Shown here: piece by piece, positions 16,467 through 24,964 of the stretch
Layout of the letters: every line of letters begins with the position of its first letter
How positions within the stretch are numbered: the first letter of the stretch is position 1
Source of the DNA: Pseudomonadota bacterium
GTDB taxonomy: Bacteria > Myxococcota_A > UBA796 > SXON01
NCBI GenBank assembly: GCA_030685065.1
Contig: JAUXQH010000173.1
Location: forward strand, 1 to 64,000
Direction: 5' to 3'
Length of the DNA: 64,000 nucleotides
Position numbers and translations under genes: made by a program
The notes under the pieces: generated by a model
What the model saw: only the letters and a program-made list of their open reading frames with translations
What the model was told of the DNA's origin: nothing
Databases searched by the model: none

Positions 16467-18554
16467 ATGCACTCGGCGCACGACTTCCTCGTAAACCTCG
16501 CGCTCGTGCTCTGTGTCGCGGCGTTTGCCACCGTGCTGTTCCAGCGGCTGCGCCAGCCGTTGGTGCTCGGCTACATCCTGGCCGGGCTCATCGTCGGGCC
16601 CCATGTCCCGGTTCCCATCGTCGCGGATCGCGAGGTCGTCGAGGCGCTGGCCGAGCTCGGCGTCATCCTGCTCATGTTTTCGCTGGGGCTGGAATTCCGC
16701 TTCGCGAAGCTGCTCAAGATCGCGCCGAACGGGGGGTTGATCGCCGTCGTCGAGGTGAGCCTGATGGCGTCGCTCGGGTACCTCGTCGGCCGGGCCTTCG
16801 GGTGGACGACGCTCGAGTCGCTGTTCACGGGCGCCGTCGTGTCGATCTCGAGCACGAGCATCATCGCCAAGGCGTTCGACGAACAAGGCGTGAAGGGACG
16901 GCGGCGCGAGCTCGTGTTCGGCATCCTCATCGCCGAGGATCTGCTCGCCATCCTCCTGATGGTCGCGCTGTCGATCCTCGCGTCCGGGCAGGAGCTCTCC
17001 GCGGCCCAGCTCGGCACCGCCGCGCTCCGGCTCGGCGTCTCCCTCACCGCGATCGTGGGCGTGGGCCTGCTCGTGGTGCCTCGCCTGTTCCGCTACATCG
17101 TGGCCCTGGGGCGCGACGAGACCACGACCGTGGCCGCGGTGGGGCTGTGCTTCGCCGTCGCGCTGGCCTCCCAGTCGCTCGGGTATTCGAGCGCGCTCGG
17201 GGCGTTCCTCGGGGGCATGCTCGTGGCGGAGTCCGGCCACGGCGAGCACGTGGAGCACGTGGTGCGCCCCGTCCGCGACGTCTTCGCGGCGCTGTTCTTC
17301 GTCGCGGTCGGGATGTTGATCGACCCGATGCTGGTGCTCGAGAACATCGGCCCCGTGCTGGCCTTGTGCGTCGTCGTCGTCGTCGGGAAGGTGGTCGCCG
17401 TGTCCCTGGGGGCCTTCCTCCTCGGAAACGGCACGCGCACCTCCATCCAGGCGGGCATGAGCCTTGCCCAGATCGGCGAGTTCTCGTTCATCCTCGCCGG
17501 GCTCGGGGCCACGCTCGGGGCCACGCGGGGCTTTCTGTACCCGGTCGCGATCGCCGTCTCCGCGGTCACCGCGTTCACGACGCCCGCGTTCATCCGCGCG
17601 GCCGATCGCCTCGCCGATCGGGTCGATCACAAGCTGCCGGCCCGCATCCAGACGCTCTCCTCGGTCTACGGTGCGTGGCTCGAGGCGCTCAGCGCGGCCG
17701 CGCCCATCGAAGGCCGCCGGGCCCGGGTGCACGCGCACCTGCGGATCCTCCTGCTGGACGCCGTGGCGCTGACCGGCCTCATCGTGAGCCACTCGTTGTT
17801 CGGCGGCTCGGTCGCCGCCTACATCAGCCCCTGGTTGATCGTGGACATCGGGGTCGCGAACTGGGTGGTGACCGTGCTGGTCTTCACGCTCGCCGCGCCC
17901 GTGTTCGTCGGGCTCGTCCGGGCTGGCGGGCGCCTCGGCGAGGTCATCGCCGAGCCTCTCCGCGCCGACGACGCCCTGGTCGGCCGCGCCCCGGCCCGGC
18001 ACCGCGTGCTCGTCACGATGCTCCAGCTGGCCGTGCTCCTCCTGGTCGGACTGCCGATCGTCGCGCTGACTCAGCCGTTCCTCCCCCCCTTCCGCGGCGC
18101 GGTCGTCCTGGGAGCCGTGCAGTTCGCGCTGGCGGTGCTGGTGTGGCGGCGCGCCGCCGACATGCAGGGGGAGCTCCGCTCGGGGGCCGAGTCGGTCCTG
18201 GCGGCCGTGCGCCGGCACGCCGCGATCGACGAGCTGGCCCCCGCCGTCGCACACCTGCCCCCGCCGGTCCCCCTCCCGCCGCTCCCCAACGCCCTCGGCG
18301 TGGCCCTCGCCCTCCGCCTCGACCTGGGGGACGCGGCGGTGGGGCGCACGCTCATCGACCTGAACCTCAGGAGCCAGACGGGGGCCACGGTCCTCGGCAT
18401 CACGGGGGCGGACGGGCGGACGGCGGTGCCGACGGGTCGCGAGCCGCTCCGCGAGGGGCACGTGCTGGCGATCGCCGGAACGCGCGACGCGATCGAGGCC
18501 GCCTGCCGGGTGCTCCAGCGCGGCGAGATGGTCGTCGTGGGGCCTGTCGGGTGA
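16467..18554 (+). CDS. CPA2-family cation:proton antiporter with RCK_C domain (KefB-like)
   Basis: 695 residues. An N-terminal Na+/H+ exchanger domain of about 12 helices (residues 5-400) begins FLVNLALVLCVAAFATVLFQRL and has the motif GILIAEDLLAILLM. After a cytoplasmic-like stretch and more helices (430-560), residues about 610-690 form a RCK_C/TrkA-C domain (DLGDAAVGRTLIDLNL, REPLREGHVLAIAGT). There is no TrkA-N Rossmann domain, unlike E. coli KefB. ATG 16467 is chosen as the first start before the helical domain. Probably K+ or Na+ efflux. The next gene starts within its stop (GTGA). Confidence 0.92.
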   Translation: MHSAHDFLVNLALVLCVAAFATVLFQRLRQPLVLGYILAGLIVGPHVPVPIVADREVVEALAELGVILLMFSLGLEFRFAKLLKIAPNGGLIAVVEVSLMASLGYLVGRAFGWTTLESLFTGAVVSISSTSIIAKAFDEQGVKGRRRELVFGILIAEDLLAILLMVALSILASGQELSAAQLGTAALRLGVSLTAIVGVGLLVVPRLFRYIVALGRDETTTVAAVGLCFAVALASQSLGYSSALGAFLGGMLVAESGHGEHVEHVVRPVRDVFAALFFVAVGMLIDPMLVLENIGPVLALCVVVVVGKVVAVSLGAFLLGNGTRTSIQAGMSLAQIGEFSFILAGLGATLGATRGFLYPVAIAVSAVTAFTTPAFIRAADRLADRVDHKLPARIQTLSSVYGAWLEALSAAAPIEGRRARVHAHLRILLLDAVALTGLIVSHSLFGGSVAAYISPWLIVDIGVANWVVTVLVFTLAAPVFVGLVRAGGRLGEVIAEPLRADDALVGRAPARHRVLVTMLQLAVLLLVGLPIVALTQPFLPPFRGAVVLGAVQFALAVLVWRRAADMQGELRSGAESVLAAVRRHAAIDELAPAVAHLPPPVPLPPLPNALGVALALRLDLGDAAVGRTLIDLNLRSQTGATVLGITGADGRTAVPTGREPLREGHVLAIAGTRDAIEAACRVLQRGEMVVVGPVG

Positions 18555-19567
18555 AGGTTCCTTGGCTCCGCGGGCCCGTCCGTTCGCCGCCCCGGCTGGA
18601 AGAGCTGCTCCTGGTATCGGCCATGGCACTGTCCGCCGCCTACTTCGCGTGGCGCGGCTGGCCGTTCTCTCCGCTTCTCGGCACCGAGGTCTTCGGTTTC
18701 TTCCTGATGGATTTTCAGTTCATCTCCCTCGGCTACGTCGCGTGGCGGCTCGGGCGGGAGCGGGGCGCCTTCGCGCGGCTGGCGCTCTCCCGCGAGGGCG
18801 TCGCGGGGCTCCTGCCGTTCCTCCGCATCGTCGCCCCGGCCTACGCGGCGCAGGCGCTCTACGCGAACTGGCTCGCGGTCGTGCCGCTCGTGAACCCACG
18901 CCTCTACGATCGGCTGTTCCTGGCCCCCGAGCAGTGGGTGTTCGGCGCGTCGATGACCCGCTGGATGTCCCTGCCGAACGATCCTGCGCTCACGTTGCTC
19001 ATCGACGTGTGCTACCTGCTGTTCTTCACCTGGATCGCCCTCACGATGGTGATCCTGTTCGTGGGCGACGGGGAGCGGGCGGCACGGCGCTTCGTGGTGG
19101 CGCTGGTGCTCTCCACCGTCGTGTCCACCGCGATCCTCGTGGCGCTGCCCACCCTCGGACCGGCCTTCCTCGACCCGGAGAGCGTCGCGCCCATCCGCGA
19201 CGCGATGCTGCGCACGGACCACTTCCAGGGGGTGTCGCGCGCCTTCCGCGCGGAGGTGCTGGCGAACCCGGCGGGCTTCGCCCTGGTGCCGTTCCTGGGC
19301 GTGAGCGCGTTTCCGAGCATGCACGTGGGCCACACCTTCCTCGCCCTGACCTTCCTCTGGCCGAAGCAGCGCGTGGCGTTCAAGCTGTTCCTGCTTCCGG
19401 TGCTCGGCGCCTGGGTCGGCACCGTGTACCTCGGTTGGCACTACGCGCTCGACGGCCTGGCGGGCATCGGCATCGCGATGGGCGCGCGTTGGCTCGCCGG
19501 GAGGTGCCTGCCCTACGATCCCGATGACCAGGGCTCCACCGCGATCTCGAACCGGCCGAAGTCGTAG
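18551..19567 (+). CDS. PAP2-superfamily membrane phosphatase / inositol-phosphoceramide-synthase-like protein
   Basis: 338 residues, GTG start overlapping the antiporter TGA. Seven or so transmembrane helices. The PAP2 signatures are SAFPSMHV (252-259, catalytic H258) and WHYALDG (H297, D301), matching the C2 and C3 motifs of lipid phosphatases and Aur1/IPC-synthase-like transferases. Likely acts on a lipid phosphate at the membrane. Its last 55 bp overlap the convergent radical SAM gene, an unusually long coding overlap. Confidence 0.85.
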   Translation: MKVPWLRGPVRSPPRLEELLLVSAMALSAAYFAWRGWPFSPLLGTEVFGFFLMDFQFISLGYVAWRLGRERGAFARLALSREGVAGLLPFLRIVAPAYAAQALYANWLAVVPLVNPRLYDRLFLAPEQWVFGASMTRWMSLPNDPALTLLIDVCYLLFFTWIALTMVILFVGDGERAARRFVVALVLSTVVSTAILVALPTLGPAFLDPESVAPIRDAMLRTDHFQGVSRAFRAEVLANPAGFALVPFLGVSAFPSMHVGHTFLALTFLWPKQRVAFKLFLLPVLGAWVGTVYLGWHYALDGLAGIGIAMGARWLAGRCLPYDPDDQGSTAISNRPKS

Positions 19568-20742
19568 GGGACACCCCCTGCGGCCTGGGCGTGGACCAGC
19601 CGCTCGCGCAGGCCCTGCCTCTTCAGGTCGGCGGCGCGGTGGTAGCAGAAGGGGTTGTTACCGCGGCGCCCGAGCGTGGTGTGGGCGGTGAACGAGCAGC
19701 CGGCCCGGCACACATCGGCGTAGTAGCAGCCCTTGCAGTAGCCCCAGAGCTCGTCCGTGGTGCGGTCGCGCACGAAACGGATGGCCTCCGCGTGGGCCCA
19801 GATCTCCTCGATCGCGAGCGTGCGGACGTTGCCGCCGGTGTAGGGCGCGGTCGGCAGGGAGGGGCAGGCCTTGACCGTGCCGTCGGACTCGATGCTGATG
19901 GTGTAGATGCCGGCGATGCAGCCCTGCCAGTACACCGCGTCGCGACCCACGCGCGACCGGAGCACGGTCTCGTGGGGGCCGAAGTACCCGATGTTGTTGC
20001 CGGCCTGGACGTCGAAACGGCGGCGCAGGTTGGCGCCGGCCTCCCAGGCGCGCGGCTGCTCGACGGCCTCGAGCTGGATGGCGGCCAGCGTGTCCATCAG
20101 CTCCAGGATCTGCCAGGGCTCGAGGATCCACTCGGGGTGGTCCGCCGCGTTCCCCATCGGCACGGTGAGCTGGGCACGCCACGCGCCGACGTGGTGGTCG
20201 CGGAGTTCCTCCGCAGTCTCGCGCATGCGCGTGTGGTTGAGACGGTTCACCTGGGTGTTCACGCTGGTCGGCAGGCCGGCGGCGCGGCTCGCGTCGAGCG
20301 CGCGGAGGGCGGCGGCGTGGCTGCCCACGTTGCCGCGGAGCACGTCGTGCACATCGGCCGGGCCGTCGATCGAGAGGCCGATCGCGTACAGGCCCGCGGC
20401 CTTGAGGGCGTCCGCGCGCTTGGGCGTCAGCGCCCGCCCGCCGGTCTGCATCGTCACGAGCATGCCTTCGCCGGCGAGGAAGGTGACGATCTCGATCAGA
20501 TCGGGCCGCAGGTAGGCTTCACCCCCGATGAGCGTGACCTCCTGGGTGCCGAGCCGCGCGAGCGCCCGGCCGACCTCGCGCACCTCTTCGGTAGAGAGCT
20601 CGCTGCTGCGGGCGCTGCCGGCGCGGGAGCCGCAGTGCTGACACGGCTGGTCGCAGCGGAGCGTGAGCTCCCACACCGCGTAGAGCGGCTTGGGGACGCC
20701 CTCCTCGCCGGGGCGGGGGGTGCGGCGGAGGGGCGTGGACAT
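19513..20742 (-). CDS. Radical SAM/SPASM peptide maturase-like protein
   Basis: 409 residues. The 4Fe-4S SAM cluster motif is CDQPCQHC (C30, C34, C37), with GGE at 73-75. The C-terminal SPASM domain has all seven expected cysteines: C275 then G288-x4-C293, then C336-x2-C339-x5-C345-x3-C349, then C366, so two auxiliary clusters are likely. Full SPASM enzymes commonly modify ribosomal peptides or enzyme residues. It is divergent (71 bp) from a small Cys-rich/MopE-like protein, the natural candidate substrate. PqqE/heme-d1-like or other SPASM roles remain possible. Confidence 0.9.
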   Translation of the reverse strand: MSTPLRRTPRPGEEGVPKPLYAVWELTLRCDQPCQHCGSRAGSARSSELSTEEVREVGRALARLGTQEVTLIGGEAYLRPDLIEIVTFLAGEGMLVTMQTGGRALTPKRADALKAAGLYAIGLSIDGPADVHDVLRGNVGSHAAALRALDASRAAGLPTSVNTQVNRLNHTRMRETAEELRDHHVGAWRAQLTVPMGNAADHPEWILEPWQILELMDTLAAIQLEAVEQPRAWEAGANLRRRFDVQAGNNIGYFGPHETVLRSRVGRDAVYWQGCIAGIYTISIESDGTVKACPSLPTAPYTGGNVRTLAIEEIWAHAEAIRFVRDRTTDELWGYCKGCYYADVCRAGCSFTAHTTLGRRGNNPFCYHRAADLKRQGLRERLVHAQAAGGVPYDFGRFEIAVEPWSSGS

Positions 20743-20813
20743 GGTGCGGAGTGTAGCGCCGGGTGGCGGAAAATCGACGGCCGGTCGCGCGGGCGCTGAG
20801 GTACAGTCCCCGG

Positions 20814-21161
20814 ATGCCGCTCCACCCCTGCCCGTCCTGCTCCTGCCACGTCGCCACGGACGTGGGCGCGTGCCCCCACTGTGGTGCCTCGCTCGCGATC
20901 GTCGGGGCGGGCTCCCGCGACCTCCGGCTCCCCGCCGCCGCCCTGCTCATGGGGCTCGCGCTCACCGCGTGCACGTTCCCGCAGCCCCAGGCGAAGTACG
21001 GCATCGCGATCAACGACACCAGCGACCTGGTGGACGCCGACGAGGACGGCTTCGCCGCGGCCGACGACTGCGATGACGACGACGCCGCCATCAACCCCGA
21101 AGCCGAGGAGACCCCCGGCGACGGGGTGGACTCCAACTGCGACGACGAGGACGACACCTGA
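20814..21161 (+). CDS. Small protein: zinc-ribbon-like N-terminus, membrane segment, MopE-type metal motif
   Basis: 115 residues, ATG 20814. Three parts: residues 6-23 hold C6-x2-C9, C11 and C20-x2-C23 (CPSCSC and CPHC), like a zinc ribbon; residues 39-53 are a hydrophobic segment ending LTAC, resembling a lipobox; residues 74-115 are an acidic segment DADEDG..DDCDDDD..NPEAEET..DGVDSNCDDEDD, matching the putative metal-binding motif of MopE-like proteins. Between them, KYGIAINDTSDL is a conserved-looking linker. A zinc ribbon followed by a lipobox-like helix is odd, because the ribbon would be removed if lipidated. Divergent from the SPASM enzyme; possibly its substrate. Confidence 0.75.
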   Translation: MPLHPCPSCSCHVATDVGACPHCGASLAIVGAGSRDLRLPAAALLMGLALTACTFPQPQAKYGIAINDTSDLVDADEDGFAAADDCDDDDAAINPEAEETPGDGVDSNCDDEDDT

Positions 21162-21235
21162 TCGTTCGCGTCCTGGCGGGCCCCTTGACGGCCGCTGGCC
21201 CGTGAGCAACGCTGGCTCCGCCACGGGAGCACGCC

Positions 21236-22450
21236 TTGCAATCGAGCGTACGTCGGTTCGAGATGGTCGAGGGGAGCGCGAGCAAGTTCTGGGAGGTGCG
21301 CCAGGACGGCGCCTCCTTCACCGTCGTCTACGGCAAGATCGGCACGGCGGGCCAGAGCAAGACCACCCCGTGCGCGAGCGTGGATGCGGCAAAGGTAGAG
21401 GTCGACAAGCTCGTTCGTGAGAAGACGAAGAAGGGCTACCAGGAGATCGGCGCCGGGATCGAGAAGAACTGGCGGCCCCCCGCCGATCTCGGGCGTGACC
21501 ACGTCGAGCGCTTCCTCAACTACAAGGTGACGGGCTTCAACCCCGAGGCTGACCCCGAGGACCAGGACGAGGAGTCTGGGCGCCGGGAGATGCCGGTGCT
21601 GCGGGATCTGGACAAGCGCGCCTTCCGCGTGGGCATCAGCTATGACGACGCCGAGGAGGACTTCGCCACGCGCCTCGACGCGTTGTTCGCCGACAAGCGC
21701 ATCGGCGATCTGCGCGCGCTCGTCATCGGCCCGTGGTTCTCGGAGGTGTGTGAGGGCGGCCCCACCGCGCTGTTCGAGCGGCTGATCACGCACGGCAAGA
21801 AGCTCACGTCGCTCAAGGGCCTGTTCGTCGGGGACGTGGAGAGCGAGGAGAGCGAGATCTCCTGGCTCAAGCAGGATGATTACGGGCCCGCGCTCGCGGC
21901 GCTGCCCCAGCTCGAAGAGCTCGTGGTCCGCGGCGGAGAGGGCCTGCGCTTCTCGAACCTGAAGCACCCGAACCTCCGCGCGCTCACCGTGCAGTCGGGC
22001 GGGCTCCCGGGGGAGACCGTGCGCGACATCGTCAACGCCGACCTGCCCGAGCTCCGCGTCCTGACGTTGTGGCTCGGCGTCGACGACTACGGCGGCGACA
22101 GCACCCTCGAGGACCTGGCGCCCCTGCTGGCCGGAGATCGCTTCCCCAAGCTCGAGCACCTGGGCCTCCAGGACAGCGAGAACGCCGACGCGATCGCGAT
22201 CGCGGTCGCGAAGTCCCCGCTGCTGGCGCGGCTCTCGGGGCTCGACCTCTCGATGGGCACCCTCACGGACGTAGGCGGCCAGGCGCTCCTCGACAGCCCG
22301 CACGTCCGCACGCTCAAGCACCTGAACCTCCGGTACCACTTCCTCTCGGCGGACATGGTCAAGAAGATCCGCGCGCTCGGCATCGAGGTCAACACCGCGG
22401 AGCGCCAGGAGAGTGACGACGAGGATCGCTACGTGGAGGTCGCCGAGTAG
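21236..22450 (+). CDS. WGR-domain, leucine-rich-like protein of the STM4015 family
   Basis: 404 residues. Residues about 5-75 form a WGR domain (RRFEMVEGSASKFWEVRQDG, VVYGKIGTAGQ), a fold known from PARPs and other nucleic-acid-linked proteins. Residues 115-390 form degenerate leucine-rich-like repeats (LEELVVRGGEGLRFSNL, LRALTVQSGGLP, LKHLNLRYHF), as in STM4015-family proteins. TTG 21236 is used because the WGR domain begins before the internal ATG 21263 and GGAG lies upstream. First gene of a six-gene operon; the next start overlaps its TAG by 1 bp. Role unknown. Confidence 0.8.
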   Translation: MQSSVRRFEMVEGSASKFWEVRQDGASFTVVYGKIGTAGQSKTTPCASVDAAKVEVDKLVREKTKKGYQEIGAGIEKNWRPPADLGRDHVERFLNYKVTGFNPEADPEDQDEESGRREMPVLRDLDKRAFRVGISYDDAEEDFATRLDALFADKRIGDLRALVIGPWFSEVCEGGPTALFERLITHGKKLTSLKGLFVGDVESEESEISWLKQDDYGPALAALPQLEELVVRGGEGLRFSNLKHPNLRALTVQSGGLPGETVRDIVNADLPELRVLTLWLGVDDYGGDSTLEDLAPLLAGDRFPKLEHLGLQDSENADAIAIAVAKSPLLARLSGLDLSMGTLTDVGGQALLDSPHVRTLKHLNLRYHFLSADMVKKIRALGIEVNTAERQESDDEDRYVEVAE

Positions 22451-23565
22451 TGCCGGTGGCCGGCGTCGCACGCGGCCTCGTCGTCGTCGCGGTTCCGGGC
22501 GACAAGCGCGCGGTCGCGCTGGGGGCGGCCTTCGAGGACTCGGACCGGGAGGGGCCGCGCGGCGGGCGGGCGATCACCTGGGTCTCCTGGGCCGAGGCGC
22601 TGGCGGATCCCGCGTGCGTGGGCGCCCGGGGGCAGCCGGGGGACTGGCTGCGGGTCGACTCTCCCGGCGCGGATGACGCGACCTGGCACGCACTGGCGCG
22701 GCTCGGGGGCTTCGTGCGGGAGGTGCCGCCGGGCGAGTGGCGGCCGGGCCGGGCGTGGGCGCGCGGGCTCGCCACGGCCTTGTCGGCGATTGTGGGGCCC
22801 GCCACGCACCTGGTGCCGACGCACCCGCACATCCTCGCGATGACCGACAAGCTCGCCTGTCACCAGGCCCTGGACGCCGGCGCGGTTCCGGTGCCGGGTA
22901 CGTTCGAGGCGCCCGCGACCGTCGCGACGCTGCGGGAGCGGGTCGTCGGCGAGCGCCGGCACGCCGTGTTCGTCAAGCCCCGATGGGGGTCCTCGGGGGC
23001 CGGCGTGCTCGCGTGGCGGCGGAACGGCGAGCGGGAGCAGGTGGTGACGACGGCGTCGTTGCAAGCCGACGGACGGCTGCTGAACGACAAGCACCTGCAC
23101 ACCTATACGGATCGCGTCGCGATCGATCGCCTGCTCGGGACCGTGATCGGGGACGGCGCCATCGTGCAGCGGTGGATCCCGAAGGCCTCGGCGGACGGGG
23201 GCCCGTTCGATTTGCGCGTCCTCGTCGTCGACGGCCGCATCGCCCAGCGGGTGGCGCGGGTCGGGCGCGGCCCCATCACGAACCTCCACCTCGACTCGGC
23301 GCGGGCGGATCCGGACCGCGTGCTCGCTCGCTTCGGCCGCCCGGCCGCCACGCGGGTGCACGCCGCCTGCCTCGCCGCGGCCGCGTGTTTCCCCGGCCAC
23401 CGAGCCATCGGGGTGGACGTGATGGTCGATCCCGGCGGCCGCCCGTTCGTCCTCGAGTGCAACGCCTGGGGCGACTACCTCCCCGGGCTCCGGGTCGATG
23501 GGCTCGACAGCTACGGCGTGCAGCTCCGGGGTCTCTTCGCCGTGGACAGCGCGGAGGCGGCATGA
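22450..23565 (+). CDS. STM4014-family ATP-grasp-like protein
   Basis: 371 residues, GTG start overlapping the previous TAG. ATP-grasp fold, RimK-like: HAVFVKPRWGSSGAGVLAW (nucleotide-binding strand and Gly loop), IVQRWIPKASADGGPFDLRVLVVDG, and the metal-binding end AIGVDVMVDPGGRPFVLECNAWGD (Glu and Asn ligands). ATP-grasp enzymes form acyl-phosphate intermediates and ligate amines, so a peptide or amide ligase role is possible. Second gene of the STM4011-4015-like operon. The specific substrate is unknown in the whole family. Confidence 0.82.
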   Translation: MPVAGVARGLVVVAVPGDKRAVALGAAFEDSDREGPRGGRAITWVSWAEALADPACVGARGQPGDWLRVDSPGADDATWHALARLGGFVREVPPGEWRPGRAWARGLATALSAIVGPATHLVPTHPHILAMTDKLACHQALDAGAVPVPGTFEAPATVATLRERVVGERRHAVFVKPRWGSSGAGVLAWRRNGEREQVVTTASLQADGRLLNDKHLHTYTDRVAIDRLLGTVIGDGAIVQRWIPKASADGGPFDLRVLVVDGRIAQRVARVGRGPITNLHLDSARADPDRVLARFGRPAATRVHAACLAAAACFPGHRAIGVDVMVDPGGRPFVLECNAWGDYLPGLRVDGLDSYGVQLRGLFAVDSAEAA

Positions 23566-24173
23566 TCCGGATCCCGCGGCCGCGCGTGCTGCTGCTCGAC
23601 CTCGACAACACGCTCGTCGATCGAGAGGCTGCGTTCGAGGCGTGGGCGGCGGCGCTGGTGCCTCCCGACCTGATGCCGGGGATCGTCGCGGTGGACGCGG
23701 GCGGCTACGGGCCTAAGCTCTTGCTCTACCGTGCGGTAGCGCGAGCGTCGGGCCTGTCCGTGGCGGCGGCGCGCGAGAGCTTCCTCACCGACTTCGCCCG
23801 CTATGTGCGCTCGAGGCCGGACGCGGACGCCTTGCTCGCCGCCTTCGGCGGCCCGAAGGTGATCGTGACCAACGGCCTGCGCAGGCTCCAGCGGGCGAAG
23901 CTCGTCTGCGCCGGGCTCGTCGGCCGGGTCGATCACGTCTGCATCTCCGACGAGGTGGGGGCCGAGAAGCCGGACCCCGCCATCTTCCACGCGGCCCTGG
24001 CCTGCGCGGGCTGCGGGCCGGAGGACGCGCTGATGATCGGCGACCACCCCGTGAACGACATCGCGGGCGCGCTCGGCGTCGGCATCCCCGCGGTGTTCGT
24101 GCGGTCGCGGTGGTTCGCCGATCCGGTGGGGGTGCCGGCGGTGGCGCTGCTGACGGAGATCGCGTGGGCGTAG
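23562..24173 (+). CDS. HAD-superfamily hydrolase in the STM4011-4015-like operon
   Basis: 203 residues. HAD motifs: I LLLDLDNTLVD (Asp nucleophile and general acid), II VIVTNG, III EVGAEKPDP, IV MIGDHPVNDIAGALGVG. Type and size match subfamily I phosphatases such as phosphoglycolate- or nucleotide-phosphatase-like proteins. ATG overlaps the STM4014 stop (ATGA) and its own stop overlaps the next gene by 10 bp, so it is an integral operon member here although not one of the STM-named families. Confidence 0.88.
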   Translation: MIRIPRPRVLLLDLDNTLVDREAAFEAWAAALVPPDLMPGIVAVDAGGYGPKLLLYRAVARASGLSVAAARESFLTDFARYVRSRPDADALLAAFGGPKVIVTNGLRRLQRAKLVCAGLVGRVDHVCISDEVGAEKPDPAIFHAALACAGCGPEDALMIGDHPVNDIAGALGVGIPAVFVRSRWFADPVGVPAVALLTEIAWA

Positions 24174-24964
24174 ACTTCCGCGGCGCCTTCGGATCGCGCG
24201 ATCTGTTGCTGCTCACGCTCGACGCGCTCCGCTACGACGTCGCCACCGCCGCGCTCGCCGAGGGCCGCACGCCGAACCTCGCGCGCCTGCTCCCGGCGGG
24301 GTGGGAGCTTCGCCACTCGCCCGGCTCCTTCACGCTCCCGGCACACGAGGCCTTCTTCGCGGGCTTCTTTCCCACGCCGCCGGGCCCGGGGCCGCACCCG
24401 CGCCCGATCGCGCTGCGTTTTCCGGGCTCCCGCACGATCGCCCGGGACACCCTCGTGCTGGACGGCCCGTGCCTCGTCCGGGCCTACGCGGCGGCGGGCT
24501 ACCACACGATCTGCATCGGCGGCACCGGCTTCTTCGACCCCGCATCGCCGCTCGGTGCCGCGCTTCCCGGGCGGTTTCTGGAGGCGCACTGGTCGCGCGC
24601 GATGGGGGTCACCGGTCGGCACGCGTCCGCGCTCCAATTCGCCCTCTCGGCGGCGCGCCTCGGCGCGCTCCCTCCCACCTCCCGCGCCCTCCTGTTCGTC
24701 AACGCCGCCGCCACCCACCCTCCGACCCGCCCGTTCCTCCGCGCCGCGCGGGCCGAGAGCGTCGCAACGCAGGCTGCCGCGCTCGCGGACCTCGACCGCC
24801 ATCTCCCCGTCCTGCTCGATGCCCTGCGCGCCCGCGGCGGGGCCGTGGGGATCGTGTGCGCGGACCACGGCACCTGCTTCGGCGAAGACGGCTACGTGGG
24901 CCACCGCGTCGCGCACCCGCTCGTGTGGACCGTGCCGTACGCAGAGGTGGAGGTGGCGCCGTGA
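24164..24964 (+). CDS. STM4013/SEN3800-family hydrolase (alkaline phosphatase/sulfatase fold)
   Basis: 266 residues from GTG 24164. The fold is seen in LLLLTLDALRYD (first metal Asp), TPNLARLLPAGW, RHSPGSFTLPAHEAFFAGFFP (the nucleophile region) and IVCADHGTCFGEDGYVGHRVAHP (Asp-His and His metal ligands). Alkaline-phosphatase-superfamily enzymes cleave phosphate, sulfate or phosphonate esters. The upstream ATG at 24110 would overlap the HAD gene by 64 bp and lengthen an atypical N-terminus, so GTG is preferred. Its TGA overlaps the next GTG. Confidence 0.8.
   Translation: MGVDFRGAFGSRDLLLLTLDALRYDVATAALAEGRTPNLARLLPAGWELRHSPGSFTLPAHEAFFAGFFPTPPGPGPHPRPIALRFPGSRTIARDTLVLDGPCLVRAYAAAGYHTICIGGTGFFDPASPLGAALPGRFLEAHWSRAMGVTGRHASALQFALSAARLGALPPTSRALLFVNAAATHPPTRPFLRAARAESVATQAAALADLDRHLPVLLDALRARGGAVGIVCADHGTCFGEDGYVGHRVAHPLVWTVPYAEVEVAP

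Noticed and set aside
16233..18629. 798-codon minus-strand open frame opposite the antiporter
   Set aside because: His/Asp/Arg/Glu-rich shadow without any domain; the plus strand encodes a Kef-type antiporter.
20519..22471. Minus-strand open frame opposite the STM4015-like gene
   Set aside because: Same shadow signature, with no motif; the plus strand has WGR and overlaps the operon starts correctly.
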